Shown here: piece by piece, positions 25,240 through 37,800 of the stretch
Numbering within the stretch: the stretch's first letter is position 1
Layout of the letters: every line of letters begins with the position of its first letter
Assembly: GCA_021186555.1 (NCBI GenBank)
Contig: JAJKFL010000042.1
Location: forward strand, 19,072,521 to 19,136,520
DNA length: 64,000 nt
DNA from: Reticulitermes speratus
Taxonomy: Eukaryota > Arthropoda > Insecta > Blattodea > Rhinotermitidae
Direction of reading: 5' to 3'
Position numbers and translations under genes: made by a program
Notes under the pieces: generated by a model
What the model saw: only the letters and a program-made list of their open reading frames with translations
Told to the model about the DNA's origin: nothing
Databases searched by the model: none

Positions 25240-25490
25240 TACGCTATCATCAGCATCAACTCCCATCACAGCACCCTCTCCGAGACCAGTTCTGCTACGT
25301 TAATCATTATCATCACCAGCATAACTCCCAACCCAATACCCTGACCAGAGCTAGTTGTGACATTTTCATCAACAACATGCCACATTTCGCATCACAGTAC
25401 CCTGTCCAACGCCAGTTCTACAAATTTCATCTTAATTCTTATCATAGCTACTTGATTACCCTGTGTCATGCCCATTATCCCGACGAAAAT
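25240..25490. repeat. Diverged minisatellite, period about 65 bp
   Basis: Three to four units share the order CATCACAG(C/T)ACCCT, then CCAGTTCT, then ATCATTATCATCA-like sequence, with the next unit starting near AACTCCCA. Units differ substantially. The composition is rich in CAT/ATC. Confidence 0.6.
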
Positions 25491-25734
25491 AAGAAAATTT
25501 AAGTTCCAAATTTATTTCACAGGTTCATAACATGTTAGTTTTTCTTTCGTTGTGTATCCCTTGACTTCCGGTCCAACAAGTACCTTCTCGGCTGTCCATA
25601 GCTGTTTATGCAAGTATTATATGGAGAATGTAAAATAAATAAGGCTAATTTCTTGTATGGGTGGAAGACTTGGTTCCTCACTATTAGATGGATAATAACT
25701 GAAAGACATTTGGAAGCTCAATTAATAACTAACT

Positions 25735-26440
25735 AACTAACTCCATGGAGCAGAGTCCTTCTTGAGAAGCTAGCAGGTCGTCAGCTAGTCAAGAATTTCC
25801 CCGTGTTTTATGGAACCCGAAGGTTCATTACCGCATTCACAAAAGCCCGCCACCTGTCCCTATCCTGAGCCATATCGATCCAGTCCATGCCCCCATCCCA
25901 CTTCTTGAAGATCCATTTTAATATTATCCTCCCATCTACGCCTGGATCTTCCAAGTGGTCTCCTTCTCTCAGGTCTCCACACCAAAATCCTGTATGCAAC
26001 TCTCCCCTCACCCATACTTGCTACATGCCCCGCCCACCTCATTCTTCTTGATTTGATCACCCGAATAATATTTGGTGATGGGTATAGATCATTAAGTTCC
26101 TCGTTATGTAGTCTTTTCCACTCCCCTGTTACCTCGTCCCTCTTAGGCCCAAATATCCTCCTCAGCACCCTATTCTCGAACACCCTCAGCCTATGTTCCT
26201 CCCTCAGTGTGAGAGACCAAGTCTCACACCCATACAAAACAACAGGCAAAATTATAGTTCTATATATCTTGATCTTTGTATTTTTGGATAGCAAACTGGA
26301 AGACAGAAGATCCTGCACCGAATGATAACAAGAATTTCCCGACTTCAATCTGCTCTTAATTTCTTCCTGAATGGAATTTCGATAGGTTAGGGTTGTTTCC
26401 AAATATTTGTACTGTTTTACCCTCGCAAAGGATGAAAACT
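25735..26440 (-). pseudogene. 5'-truncated LINE: C-terminal end of reverse transcriptase ORF
   Basis: The minus-strand frame 26402-25860 reads YRTIILPVVLYGCETWSLTL, then EEHRLRVFENRVLRRIFGPK, then LHNEELNDLY, then MRWAGHVA, then [20 protein letters not shown]. This is the region after the catalytic YxDD of arthropod non-LTR reverse transcriptases; the catalytic part is absent. The listed Met is a TTG codon and the frame continues a little upstream. Near 25880-25900 the reading shifts to another frame ([20 protein letters not shown]), so it is broken. The 3' tail carries AGTT repeats near 25725-25742. Diverged copies occur at 17345, 40800, 43440, 47436, 52030 and 59220. I do not assign a clade. 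Confidence 0.85.
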
Positions 26441-26553
26441 CAACTACTGAAGATATAATTTGGACGTGGGTTGAACAATTAAGGTATTAGTTTTTGGCGT
26501 TTTCTCTGCGAAGTATTCAGATAGTGGCTGTCTGTGTTGTGGCATATGATAGC

Positions 26554-26626
26554 TGGATACCAAGATGTCGGAGTATGTTTCTTCTATCTTCAGCATCCAC
26601 CCTGAAAGTGGAAACGTTGGTATCCA
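26554..26626. repeat. Small foldback with 10-bp arms around a GAAAC motif
   Basis: TGGATACCAA (26554-26563) is the exact reverse complement of TTGGTATCCA (26617-26626). Between them lie CTGAAAGTGGAAACG on the plus strand and CTGAAGATAGAAGAAAC on the minus strand. Both are reminiscent of the ribozyme-like core, but without a full fold. Confidence 0.5.
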
Positions 26627-26640
26627 CGTCCACCACAACA

Positions 26641-29600
26641 CAGACTAACTCAGGCTGGATACTAAAGTTTTATTGAGACCTGAGGAGGATGTATAATCCG
26701 GAGAATGGAGAAAAATACATAATACTGGTTTTTAGTTGTTTGTACTTTCACCTTGGAATTATGCTAACTTTCATTTTCATCACTAATAGACTAGTCTGGA
26801 TATACTATTTAACTATAAAATTGAATTTTTGGTGGTTTTGTAATGGGGTAAATCATTGTCAGTGAGCATGTACGATTTTATTAGTAGTATAATGTGCCTT
26901 TATGTTTGATTGTAATTGGTTTAGTTGAATGTTACTTTTAATTTCTGTTTCTATAAATATGATTTTTGAACCAGAGGCTGAAGAAAATAAAATCCAAGTT
27001 TTGTCAAAATATTTTTACTTGCCAGTTATTAAAGGGAGTGGATTACAAAATAAGCTAATGGACAAAATGAAATATAAATACAAATAGGTTTTAATGGTAG
27101 TAGGATTGCCTAGAACGAGAAATTTCCGTAAATTACAAATTGCCCACATGTTGATAACACGAGGAACAAGCACTGAAAAAAAAAAGTTGAACATTATGGA
27201 ATTCGATTCCATTCAACTTACTCCGGATGGAAGTAATAGTTTGTTGTAACTCTGCTACACGATGAGGCAGAAACGAGCGGGTCCGTAAGCTACAGATTGG
27301 AAGAAACAAATCCTTTCCGATCACAGGCTACGAGATGCTGGTTGAAGAGAACTCGTGATGAGTTTCCAGACCATGTAGACGGTTTCTAACCGAGCGAAGG
27401 GAAGCGTAAGGAAGTAAAGGGAGAACTTCTCGTGTTGAAATGGACCAGAAGAGGAAGCACTTTGTTTTACTCGCTCCTTTGCTCAAACCGTGGCCTATTC
27501 TTTCATCTTCAAATCCGAACCTTATCTTTGTGTGCACACTGCCTCAGCATCTCACACTCAACCGCTTTCTTACTCCGTATTCCACAATATTAAAGCCTGT
27601 ACATTCACCATAATACGGCGAATGATTTTTTTAAACTGGTTATGTCGAGGGGCTATTTAAGATTACCCTCTAAAACTCATTTACGACACAAATTTTAATA
27701 ATTTCCTGGAGAATATCCGCTTAACTTTGCGTAGATATATATAGTCTCATTTCCTTTTCATTCCCTTGACAAGAAAAGGGGAAAATCGGTTGTTTGTTTC
27801 TATTGTTATCTGTTATCTGAAGGAAAAAACTGTTATAGAGTATCATAATTCTTTAAAGATCCAGAGTACTTCTACTCCATACCGTTATTCTTCAGTGACA
27901 TGAGTTCAGGTGTTGAGACAGAAAAGCGGGTGTCCCACAGAATCTTTCCTACAGACATGCCTGATTATAATTTGGTATTCTATTGCCGGGCTCGACAGAT
28001 TATTGTTTTCGGTTAATATCCCGTTTTACTCACAAACATCTGATTTAGTACAGCTGTAGGTAGAGAATAAACTAATGGGTAATCTAATGACAATTCTCCA
28101 CGCTTATCGACGTCACACACAAATTTAATAGAGCGGAAAAGCTCTACTTGAAGCAAATTGATTCTGTAACATAGTAGAAGATTAAGGCGCTGTAACGCTG
28201 TATATAATCCGGCTATCAGAATGGTGTCCTATATTGGTAAATTGAAGATCAGCTGGAGTGACATAATACGTTCTGTGTGAATTGTATCTGCTTTAGATAC
28301 GTTTAGATGGGTTAACAAATTTACTAATCTGATATGTTGCTTGTTGTATACCAAGATGACCATTTTAGTTGAATATTTGTTCAGAGTTCGCAATATCTGG
28401 CGTATGAAATGAAAAAAAAATGTAATGGAATAATTGTATTTAAGATTTTCAGTAGATCAAAATATAAATCCGGATTAATTTAATGGCTTCAGGTTTGGTT
28501 AATAGCGTCGTGCCAGCTGCAGAGACTGTATTATTGACATAAACAAGGAATGAAACATTTAGGCGCAGGTAGTTTTTACGTTATATCTAATGCCCAAGTA
28601 GTCAAGTAGGTACCGTGGTTCAGTGGTTATTGCCGTCTGTTTTTACTCGGGATATCCGAAGTTCGTTTTAAAAATACGGTTATACGGTATTAACATAAGC
28701 TTTAAGAGCTCTTACCTGTTTTACAGGTGGCCTCCTGAATTTAACACGGCGTTGAACCACTCTGATAAAGTAAATTTACTGAATGAGACATATAGTTGCC
28801 GTGTAAATTAAATATGTCAAAATATGTATAATTCTCTTCCAGTATCTGTTGGGTTTCTTTTAAGAGACTGGCCTCAGTATGAACAAATACTCAACTTTAT
28901 TTATAAAACTACTTGGAAAAGTCTCGAAATGCAGCAAGGACATCTGTTATTAAAATTAATGAACGAATTCACACAGGTCGTTGGCAAATGTATCGTAGCA
29001 AAGTTCACGTAAAGATAGATGGCGAGGCATCTTATCAGTCCTGTATATGTGCTTTTCAGTCCCCAAGTTAAAAATTGAGAGAAAAGAACTCTTAGCGATA
29101 ATGCCACAAAGTGATTATTTGACCAACATTTATGGAACTGTAGGGGCTGATTGCAGCTATGCTTTTCCTATGCACGAAGACAACTGTGAACACGCTGTTC
29201 AGCCTGCTGTACCAACGTAAGACGCTGATTGCGACTGTGTACTTCCTGTGCGTAATGACGGCTGTTAGCGTGCTTTGAAGTTTGCTGTAGTTCTGTTTAA
29301 ATCACTCACAAGGTCAAGTCGATGCTGCCAGCACGGCCTAGACTAGGATTCGGTACCTAACTAGTCCATCACCCGTGATTCTTACTTCCTTGGCGAAGTG
29401 GATGGAATTCTTCAGTGTCGATGGGTGTGAATTTCTTGAGGACAGGTATTTTTGTACGCAGATCTGTCCACAGTCACCACCAGAACCCTTTCATACAAAT
29501 CATGGGCACTTCATCTCCGACCTCCTTAATGTCACAAATCGCCTTTGTTTTGTAGGTTTCCCATTAAGACTGCTGTAATGTGTAGTACATTCGACTGGCT

Positions 29601-30512
29601 TAGAGCAGCTTGCGGACACTCTGTGTTATTTTAATGACCTATACATGTCATTATTTTAAAAATTATATATATCTTTACCTATATTGAACTGAAATAACAC
29701 TATTTTTTTCTGGCATGCTGCTGTCTTTAAAGACGGTTTTGAGATCTACATATGTACAATAGAATTGAAGTTTTTTATTGTGGGTCTGTATGTTTGATAC
29801 AGATTTAGCGTGCTTGTTTTGGCACTCCGCCACTGGGCATGACAAGCACTGGATGAAGATAGAGCTTCCAGGCTGTATTATTTGTTTGCGAGAGAGGTGT
29901 GGGTGTGCACCGGTTTTGCTGTACAGGTCTGTGTTGATAGCGTTCTGGGTTATGCATTATGGAGGATTTCCGTTTAACAAAACGAAGATAACGGCAGCTC
30001 TCCTACAATGTAGACAGGATACAACACAGACCCTAACATGACCAACTCAGTACAGCAGGTTCATATCGTTAACAGCTTATGGTTGATAATCACACTGACA
30101 TTTCAGTTTGAGTTCACTGACATTAACTCTTTTCAATTTCCAAGTTGACGCTAGCGCTTCAACAAAGGAATGATAAACTACAGAGAAAGTAGTACTGTTG
30201 TTCTGTAAAATATAAAAAGTTCACATCAAAAGCTTTCCTGTGCTTTGTAACCTTTTTCTTCTTCAATGGCAAAGAGATATTGATGATCTGTATTGGTCTT
30301 CTGTTCTCTTCTTGCAGTTGAAATGAATTTAATTAAATTCGAATAGCTTGTAAGTAAGGTGAACGTTTTTTACAACTCTCAAAACGGAGAATGTAATGAA
30401 AGAGTGATTAAATATTTTATACACTGAAGACTGAATGGTTTTGCCCATAACTACTGATCCTTTTATCCTTCAATCGGAATGCATTCTAACAAATTTCTAA
30501 ATATGGAATAAG
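26641..30512. other. No gene; one degenerate tRNA-like head
   Basis: Around 28610-28670 the sequence TGGTTCAGTGGTTATTGCCG matches a pol III A-box well. A GTTCG about 35 bases downstream could be a worn B-box. No family body was recognised. The rest has only short frames. Confidence 0.35.
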
Positions 30513-30513
30513 C

Positions 30514-30800
30514 GAGGTGTGGCTATTAAGTAAGGAAAACGTTTTTAAAAAATACTTTATTAATTAAGTTATTGTATCTACGATTTGTTCCCTTCAAAGG
30601 GCTTCGAAGCTACACATCACTCCATACGAGCCTTTCAGGCCTGAAGTAATCTTGTGAGAGTGCTTTAAGTAAATTCGCCGTGTTGCCCACACACGTCACG
30701 CAACAAATTAAAGGTCTCTTTGGCAGTGTTCTTCAATTTCACAAGAAAGTTTATGGTCGCCCTCGTTCAATCTCTTATCAAGCTTGGTAGCGGCAAATTA
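30514..30800 (-). pseudogene. Mariner-like transposon remnant
   Basis: On the minus strand, about 30757-30665, the frame reads INFLVKLKNTAKETFNLL then RDVCGQHGEF. This resembles the N-terminal helix-turn-helix start of mariner-family transposases (F-KLGK-..ET...L...YG). It breaks with stops soon after. The GAGGTGTGGCTATTAAGTAAG stretch at 30514 may be the terminal repeat, but no matching inverted end was found. It is a truncated fragment. Confidence 0.5.
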
Positions 30801-30899
30801 AAAAGCGGTTTATAAAAACATTGTATTCGACACTACGTCGACGTAACGGAGCTTGGTTTGGCACATGACTGGATGAAGGCTGAATGGCAACTACTGTAT

Positions 30900-33628
30900 A
30901 TTTACTTTGGTGGTGAATGGTGAAAATCAGGAGCTGCGCTTTTAATATCGTTTTTTAATAGTCACTCTTCTTTAATAGATTCATGTAACTTCGCTCTTCA
31001 TTTCTAGAGCTGCACATTCTGAAAAATTATTTTCAGTCATTACACAGTTTGTATGACGTGACGCATTTAAATGAAGACAAACTACTTTCCCTAATTCCCT
31101 GACCATATACCGAGCGCGACGATTTCCTTCAAAATGCACATATTAGACCCTCTGCAAGAACATACCTTTGTTTATGTGACTGCCTGTCCTTGTGCTTGCG
31201 TGAGTGCGTACTTCTTGTGTGTGTGTGCACGAGGGACCTACAATCGTTACGTCTTGTTTTGGTAACATTTATAATCGTTACTAAAATCGTGCAGTTGGAA
31301 ATATTCTATATCAGCTGCCAGATTAAAAGAAAATCTGACTTGTTTTAAAAGCTAGTTTCTTTAAATGTACTCTACTTTGTAATCAAATCCTCATTCCACT
31401 CAGGGGAAATGCCTTGACACCACGGCGTGGAAGTAACAGGTTATTGTATACTTTAATTTTCGGGAAACTGAAGGACGGAAATTCTTACTAAATTCACGAT
31501 CATAATTTTATATTTTGGACTAAAATTAATAAGGTTTTTTACCTGTATAACTCTCTTGTATACTTGTGGGCTATCATTAAATAAGGGACTGTAATAGCCT
31601 TGTATAAAACTCTAAACTCAAATTTATGATTTATTTGTGTATACGACTTCGTCTGTTACCGTAAGGGAAATATTAGACTGAGGATGTTTGAGAACAAAGT
31701 TTGAACAAAACCTAAGTGTGTAAAGGTAACACGAGGGTGGAAATATTTTAGCAGACAAGCGTCTTTTTGTTGTCCCACATAAATAGGATAACTGACTGCA
31801 AGCACATAAAACCTTTGACAGGGTATCAATGCGTTTAGAATTTATCAGTTTCAGAGCCACAGAGTAAGTGTTTTGCTTTCATCATTATAAAATATTTTAT
31901 AGCTGCATGTTTTACTCTGCTTTTGATGGTTGTTAAGGACGAACACGGTTTCAGGCAACTTTCCATCCAGTGCATCTAAACAGTTTTGCTCAATGTATGT
32001 TTGTGTGGTGGTTTCATTCAAATTATTCTGGTCTACTCTCCTGACTGAAGTAGGTCAACTAAAATCTCGGCATAAACTACGGCTCTTCTAAGCTACTTGA
32101 GACCTCACCTGTCCATTTTTTACGAAAGTGAGTTACATACTCAAGTATGAACTACATACGTCTGCGTGCATTTGCAGAAGAAGCTCTTTCCCTGTCTCTG
32201 CCATGTGTTATAAACCTGCGTATATTCTTGGAAATCATTGTGGAAAGTGCACATGTACTGGACATGAGTCCTTTGTGTAATAAAACCTGTACCACAAATA
32301 TCCTTACAGGATCCCCATTATGTAAAACAGTTGTGGATTAAGGTCTTCTATATACACGACATGAAAACCATAAAATATATTATATATGTTTATCTTGAGG
32401 GAACAGTTTGCTAAGATGAAAATTATGTTTGCTTTTTTTTTATATGGCTCCATCCACAGAGCCTTTGAGCACGCTGGAACGAATTGAGTTTGTTTTAAGA
32501 TGGGTGTGTGGGGCGAAATAAAAGTCACACTGAGTCTTTTGTGCATGGCTGTAGCGGAGACAGCATGTCTGATGGTGTGCAACAGATTTTACCCTTCTCG
32601 CGGGCACTCCTACAGAGTCTGTGACAGGAATTTTGGGATCGTAAAAGGAATACTTAGAAGAGCTTATCTTGTATTTTGGATACGTTGAAATGATCATAAA
32701 TGCTGCTTAAAACAACCGTTTTTCTGTAAAACTGGTTTCAATAGAAGGCGTGTTGAATACAACAGCATGCTGGCCAAAATAGATTTTGGCCTGTCACTGG
32801 AAACCCAAGAAATAAACATATAAATCTAATAAACCTTGATTTTAGGCTTCCGCCGCGATGTTGATGTAATCTGTGGTCTTTTGGGTAATTACACGGCGTC
32901 GTGTGGTAATTATTTACCGACGTTTCGGGTCAACGTGTCGGTCCCATCTTCACGGGTCGAGATTCCAAGAAGGAAAGGAAATCTACTAAAGTTACACTTA
33001 AGCCTATGAGCCTTGCGCTCCTTGAATACAGTAAGTACACTGAAGATTTGTAGCTTAGCAAGATCGACATATACTTAACGTAAAACTGCCCACCGAATTG
33101 CAAGTAAGTCTGTGGAATGGGCAGTAGAAAGAGCTTACAAGTGACCATTAGGGTCTACCCTTCGTGAAAAAAAGGTTGGAGGACTTGTATCAGTTGACGT
33201 GCTACACTTCCCGGTGTTAGATGCTCTTCTATTAGAAGATATTGCTGTTCAAGTAACGTCGAAGATGGAACTTAAGACGCACTTGTTTACGTAGTGTTAA
33301 TTGAAGAAAACTTAAGATACTTTTCAGCAACTTGTTATTAAGAAACATTCATATGTAATTTAGCATAGAATAGAAGAAGACTTTAATATTTGTAGCCGGA
33401 ATACGGATCGCTCTCCATACACGTGATATGTACATTTCACTGTGTGTAACGTTTCGCGCTGTGTGCGTTACGCGTAAAGGGAACAAGAGGAGTATTGAAA
33501 TGGGATGACAGATGAACTGAACAAAGAAAATATTGACTTATCATAGCACAAGGAAAGTTTAATGTTATGTAAATAAACTTGCTTATCTTATTAAAGAGTT
33601 TTCTAATTGCCCTATGTGTTTGTTACAG
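30900..33628. other. No gene recognised; one decayed hairpin motif
   Basis: Short frames only. At 32914-32958 (minus strand) lies GTGAAGATGGG...CCCGAAACGTCGGTA, a decayed hammerhead-like hairpin. The first core base is G instead of C. Confidence 0.4.
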
Positions 33629-33681
33629 GTAAGGAACCAGTTGCTTTCGCATCTCATTTTCATCCAGTAGTTAATCTTCAG
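33629..33681 (+). other. Candidate 53-nt exon or recursive splice site
   Basis: A pyrimidine-rich stretch and TTACAG precede 33629. The segment ends CTTCAG and is followed by GTATGT. One frame is open throughout and reads KEPVAFASHFHPVVNLQ, entering with two bases of a split codon and leaving in phase 0. The segment begins GTAAGG, so the upstream AG|GTAAGG also fits a recursive splicing site, with the 53 nt as its transient exon. I do not recognise the peptide. Confidence 0.3.
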
Positions 33682-33915
33682 GTATGTAAATCTTAAAAAT
33701 CCTGCGTCATTAGTCTTATGAATAATAATAAGCTAATCTGTTTGGAATTGAAGCGTTAAAATGTTTTACAATACATATGAAGTAAAGTCCTTGTTGGGTG
33801 TATGTCATCTCTCTTTGCGCCTGAATTCTGCGTTGGAAAACAATTTCCTGTAGAAGATTAGAGATTCTCACAGCGGTGTTACTGAAGAATCAAATCCTGC
33901 AGTTTTACACTCTGG

Positions 33916-34047
33916 TGGCTGGTAAATACTTATGGACATTTTCAAGGATAGTAGTGCCTTAATCTTCAAGGTCAATCATTCCAAAATTTTATTGCTTGAC
34001 CCTAAAGATGAGGGAAGTGTATTCGAAACGTTAGTATTTACCAGTCA
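33916..34047. repeat. Foldback of 132 bp enclosing a decayed hammerhead-like motif
   Basis: TGGCTGGTAAATACT (33916-33930) and AGTATTTACCAGTCA (34033-34047) pair at 14 of 15 positions. Just before the right arm is CCCTAAAGATGAGG...TTCGAAACGTTAGTA, which has the core order with one G-to-A change in CTGAAGA. Confidence 0.5.
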
Positions 34048-34564
34048 GCGCAGAGCAGTATAGTACTTAATTCTTCATTATGGTGTGTAGTTCCATTATA
34101 ATCACTCGACGTTGTCCTCAAGGGAGACGTTTATATAAAAACTTTTAGTGTTATTTTTCTGTTTGCACGATCAGACTTGTGATAATAACTACGTTCGACA
34201 GACGATAAACTCCGTTAATGGGAGATCAGCCCCCCGCAGGCTTCTGGCGTTACAAGATAACAAAGAAAACCTGACAAAACGGAAAACATTTGTTCTAACG
34301 AGATTAAATTCCTTTTTTCCAGTGTTTGGAGGGTTGCCTAGCCCATAGCGTTGGTTTAAACGCTCTAATTTAAATGCGAATCGACAGTTTTATTCTTGTA
34401 CAACCCAAATTTATATTTGCTAACATACATAGACTCTAATGCGTGTTCTAAATTGGGCAGATTTCTCTCTGCAGGTAGACCTAAATGCCTTACAGGTCAC
34501 ATGGGAGTGTTAACAAGTATTAGGTTGTGATATTTGACGTTCTGACAGCGGAGTTGATGGAAAT

Positions 34565-34731
34565 TGAAATCTTCCGGGATATGACGTCGTGTCGATTGGT
34601 AGGTAGTTACAGATGTCCGTCGCGACAGTCTTCTTGGTTTTATGGAGCCATGCGAGAGGAGGCAGCATGCTCGTCGGGAAGGTCGCTGTGGCGTACCAAT
34701 CGACACATCGTCATATCCCAGAAGACCTCAA
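34565..34731. repeat. Foldback with arms of about 31 bp
   Basis: CTTCCGGGATATGACGTCGT... (34571-34601) is complementary to 34694-34724 at 28 of 31 positions, with weaker pairing outward. The spacer of about 92 bp holds GAGGAGGCAGCATGCTCGTC. The related GGAGGCAGCATGTTCCTC-like wording appears in the hairpins at 46087 and 63566. The overlapping frames on both strands are by-products. Confidence 0.75.
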
Positions 34732-35100
34732 TCTTCAGTTATTTGGTTGCTGTTTGCACATATTTGGATGAATATTCTTCGTGTTAACGTTGAGACCAAA
34801 CAGTACAACATATCTTGAAACAAAATTTAAGATTTCTGTACAGAAGCTTAAGGGTCTTTGGACATATGTTGAAATTTAGTTCAGTTGTGACCATACTCTA
34901 AAGAAATTCCAACTTGTAACATTTATTACGGGTCGTATGACTTACTCTTCTGAAAATATAGCCCTACCTGCAATTTCTGTATTAATTTTGTATATTTATG
35001 CAATCAACGCTTGTTTCGGAGAGAACGCATAGTTGTTTATAGAATAATGTTTAGTGTGAGCACACTTCCCGTGAAATGAAAACATTTTGGTAATTTTTAA

Positions 35101-35294
35101 AAGGTAAAGGCAAAGTTCGCCCTATAACAGGCCATGAAGGCCCAGAGGGGAAAAAGAGGTATAGCTCTACTCTTTGTTTAACCTCGGCGCTAGATGGGGG
35201 TGGGTGGTCAACGTCACGCCCCGGCCGCTTTACCCCCGGGAATGACCCGGTACCCATTTTACAGGAGGCTGGATAGGTCCCAGGGCCGGTCTTG
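35101..35294 (-). mobile_element. SINE-B copy, 5'-truncated
   Basis: On the minus strand it runs from GACCGGCCCTGGGACC through GGGTACCGGGTCATTCCCGG, GGTAAAGCGGCCGGGG and CACCCCCATCTAGCGCCGAG to AGCTATACCTC and GGGCCTTCATGGCCTGTTAT. It is very similar to 40273-40479, so the subfamily is young. The tRNA-like head is missing. No clear target duplication was found. Confidence 0.8.
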
Positions 35295-35467
35295 TAGGAA
35301 ACTTTATTCGGATAAATGTCTTTTCCTTCTTAACACCACAGGTCCTTGTGAGATCGTAAACATGTTAGTTTTTAACATAAAATTACTCTTTTCGTTCTCT
35401 TATGGTTAACCACTAATTGAAGCTTTTGATAGAGCGATAACAAGTCTGATTCGCAAATTTTGGGACT

Positions 35468-35662
35468 GCACCTTAAAAATATTCTCTTATATCGGCACAG
35501 TACATTTAAAATATCTCCTTATATCGGGAGAGTACCTTACAAATATGTCCTTACGTCGGCTTGGTACCTCACAAATATTCTCTTCTATTGGCACAATACC
35601 TTAGAAATTTGTCCTTACATCGGCTCATTACCTTAAAATTATTTCCTTATTTCGGCACAGTA
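35468..35662. repeat. 32-bp minisatellite, left part
   Basis: About 6.5 units of AGTACCTTA(A/G)AAATAT... with TCCTTATATCGG and a variable end. The array stops at AGTA, where the pogo element starts, and resumes at 38299. Confidence 0.9.
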
Positions 35663-36343
35663 GGGGAGAGGGGGGATAGTTGGCACACTTTTCACGTTAT
35701 AATTTTTCACATTTTCCCTGTACATGTTAAGTTGAATATAGCGGCACGTATGGCTAGCAACACTCTTGGGCTACAATCTGACCTACACAAATTTGACGCT
35801 ATTCGTAAGGAATAGGAGGGAGAGGCTTTTGCCCTAACCTCTGCACGTGTGCCAACCTGCCCCACGCACGGGGTAAGTTGGCATATGGTAAAATACGTGG
35901 AAAATCAAGATGCCAACTTTTCAAGACCAAAACATAACAGACAGTGATTAATATATTGTTTTATGGAACAAACGTGTCAGATAGGGGCGCACCAAAGGGG
36001 GGGGGGCTACCAGGCTGCAGCCCTCCAAACACCCCAAAACTGAAATTTAAAAAACACAGATTTTGTGAATACGATGATATCAAGGGTTTTACGTGATTTA
36101 CCCTGCAGCCAAATTCAGCCACTGAAATCAGCTGATGACTAGTACATTAGAATTTTGAATAATAAATTAATAAAATTAAAAAATAATAAGACAGGACACT
36201 GTGATGAGTCGTGGAACATGTAGTTATATTTGTATGTATATAAATGCAGTTGCTGACAGTGTTATGTTATGCTTATGACAAGATTTTCATAACACAATTT
36301 TTAAAATCAAACACAAATTATATTCAGCCTCAGTGTCAGCCTG

Positions 36344-36360
36344 CCCCCCCCCCCCCCCCC
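36344..36360. repeat. Poly-C homopolymer run
   Basis: Seventeen consecutive C residues, inside the pogo element. Confidence 0.9.
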
Positions 36361-36514
36361 AATGAAAAATTCTGGTTGTGCACCTGGTGTCAGATACAGG
36401 TTGTGCGCAACAACGAGGTGTTATTATGGTAATAAAACAGTTGAGAAACAACAGGATTTCGGCCCCAAAATTCAATACATTTACTTAAATTGAAAAAGAA
36501 AATCAAAAGGAAAG

Positions 36515-36592
36515 GTAACTCAGTATGGCACTAGCCTACCACCAGCAACACACGTAACTCAGTATGACACTAGCCTACCACCAGCAACACAA
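36515..36592. repeat. 39-bp tandem duplication
   Basis: Two copies of GTAACTCAGTATG(G/A)CACTA plus a CCTACCACCAGCAACACA tail, with one substitution in the body. They lie inside the pogo element, beyond the 3' end of its transposase frame. Confidence 0.9.
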
Positions 36593-36671
36593 GTTTTCAT
36601 TCTAAATAAAGTATCCCAATCCTATGAGACTGGTAATTTAGGTAAACACAGTTGGGAGAGCCATCAGTCCA

Positions 36672-37800
36672 TTATTCAAGTGACCGCAACTTGCATTCTG
36701 TGCACTGAATCCGCATTTCTCTGGATGCGCCAAGACAGTAGAGGTAGGAAGTATCCTCGGAGTCTTCTTCGTCTGTGTCGCCTGCATTTTTGGATTTTTT
36801 TTGTATTTTTGCGTTTTGCTCTTGTAAATCTCTCTTTAGATACGTGGCACGCTCTTTCTTATATTTTATGCCCAGTTCTTCTCTCATTTGCTCCGAGGCT
36901 TCTGTTGTACTGGGTGTCGAAGCATTTTTGACAGAGGTATCAGCCAAAATGACAGTTATTCTCTTGTTCTTGTTTACATTCTTGCTCTTTTTGCGTACAA
37001 TTTAGGAAGGTTTCGAACGTCTTCTGGAGTAGCAGGATGTGTTGCAACTTTTGAAGCAGAAGATGATCATTTGGGAGACTCATCAAAATCGCAGGAAGTT
37101 CACTGTTGCTACTGCAAGCTGCTGCCCCCATAGGAGGGGCAGCTATATCTGCAACGTAATCTTCCATAAATTCCTCATTTTGAAAGATATCGCCACTGAA
37201 CAGGTAAATTCCAGAAAACTGGAAACCTGCTTTGGTATTTGCAGTAAAAATAAGTCAGGTGCGAAGGTGTGTTGACGACACAAGGATTGTCATATACTGT
37301 TACTGTTGTGCCTGTATGGTTAGTTATGCAGGCATCATGAGCTCGGTTTACATACGTCGTAAGCGATCCGTTGACAGACATGTCAAGAGGCTGGAGTTAC
37401 GGCTGCAGTGTGGAGGGAGGTTAAGGACAGTTACGCCATTCTGCTTGCAGTAGTCTATTGCCCGTATGGCCAAATGTGAATCATAGTTGTCTAGCAACAG
37501 AACTACTGATCTCTCTTTAGAAGGCTTAGCATGTGCCACTAAACGTTTTACGTAGCTTACAAAATGCTCCTCCGTCATCTACCCAGAGGGATGGACGGTA
37601 TGTTCAATGACATTGTTGGTGAGGTGCTTTTACCTCACCCTGCCTTAACCTTTTGCAGTATCTTGCCCAAATACGAAAAGAAATCTGAAATCCTTCGCGC
37701 TTTCCTTCTTGACCTCCACGTTTTCGAAGAGCTCTCACAGCTTGTAGCAATAATCCAGACGTGTGTTGCTCCTATATGACCTCTTCTTGCAAGTACGCAT
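36672..37800 (-). pseudogene. pogo/Tigger-like transposase, deleted and frameshifted
   Basis: An ATG at 37800 starts MRTCKKRSYRSNT, like the first residues of the pogo/CENP-B-type DNA-binding domain. The second catalytic Asp is in LLLDNYDSH (near 37490). The third lies in LQPLDMSV (37384-37382), reached only through a one-base shift near 37400. A further shift near 37200 leads into IFQNEEFMEDYVADIA. The C-terminal part is charged and ends YLYCLGASREMRIQCTECK, a truncated zinc-finger-like motif. A stop (TAG, 37581-37579) sits where family members have Trp before MTEEHF. The region with the first catalytic Asp appears deleted: under 1.2 kb remains. It cannot encode an active enzyme. Confidence 0.8.

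Noticed and set aside
25240-25490. CRISPR-like array
   Set aside because: Units are about 65 bp, diverged throughout and without constant repeats and unique spacers; and the DNA is eukaryotic.
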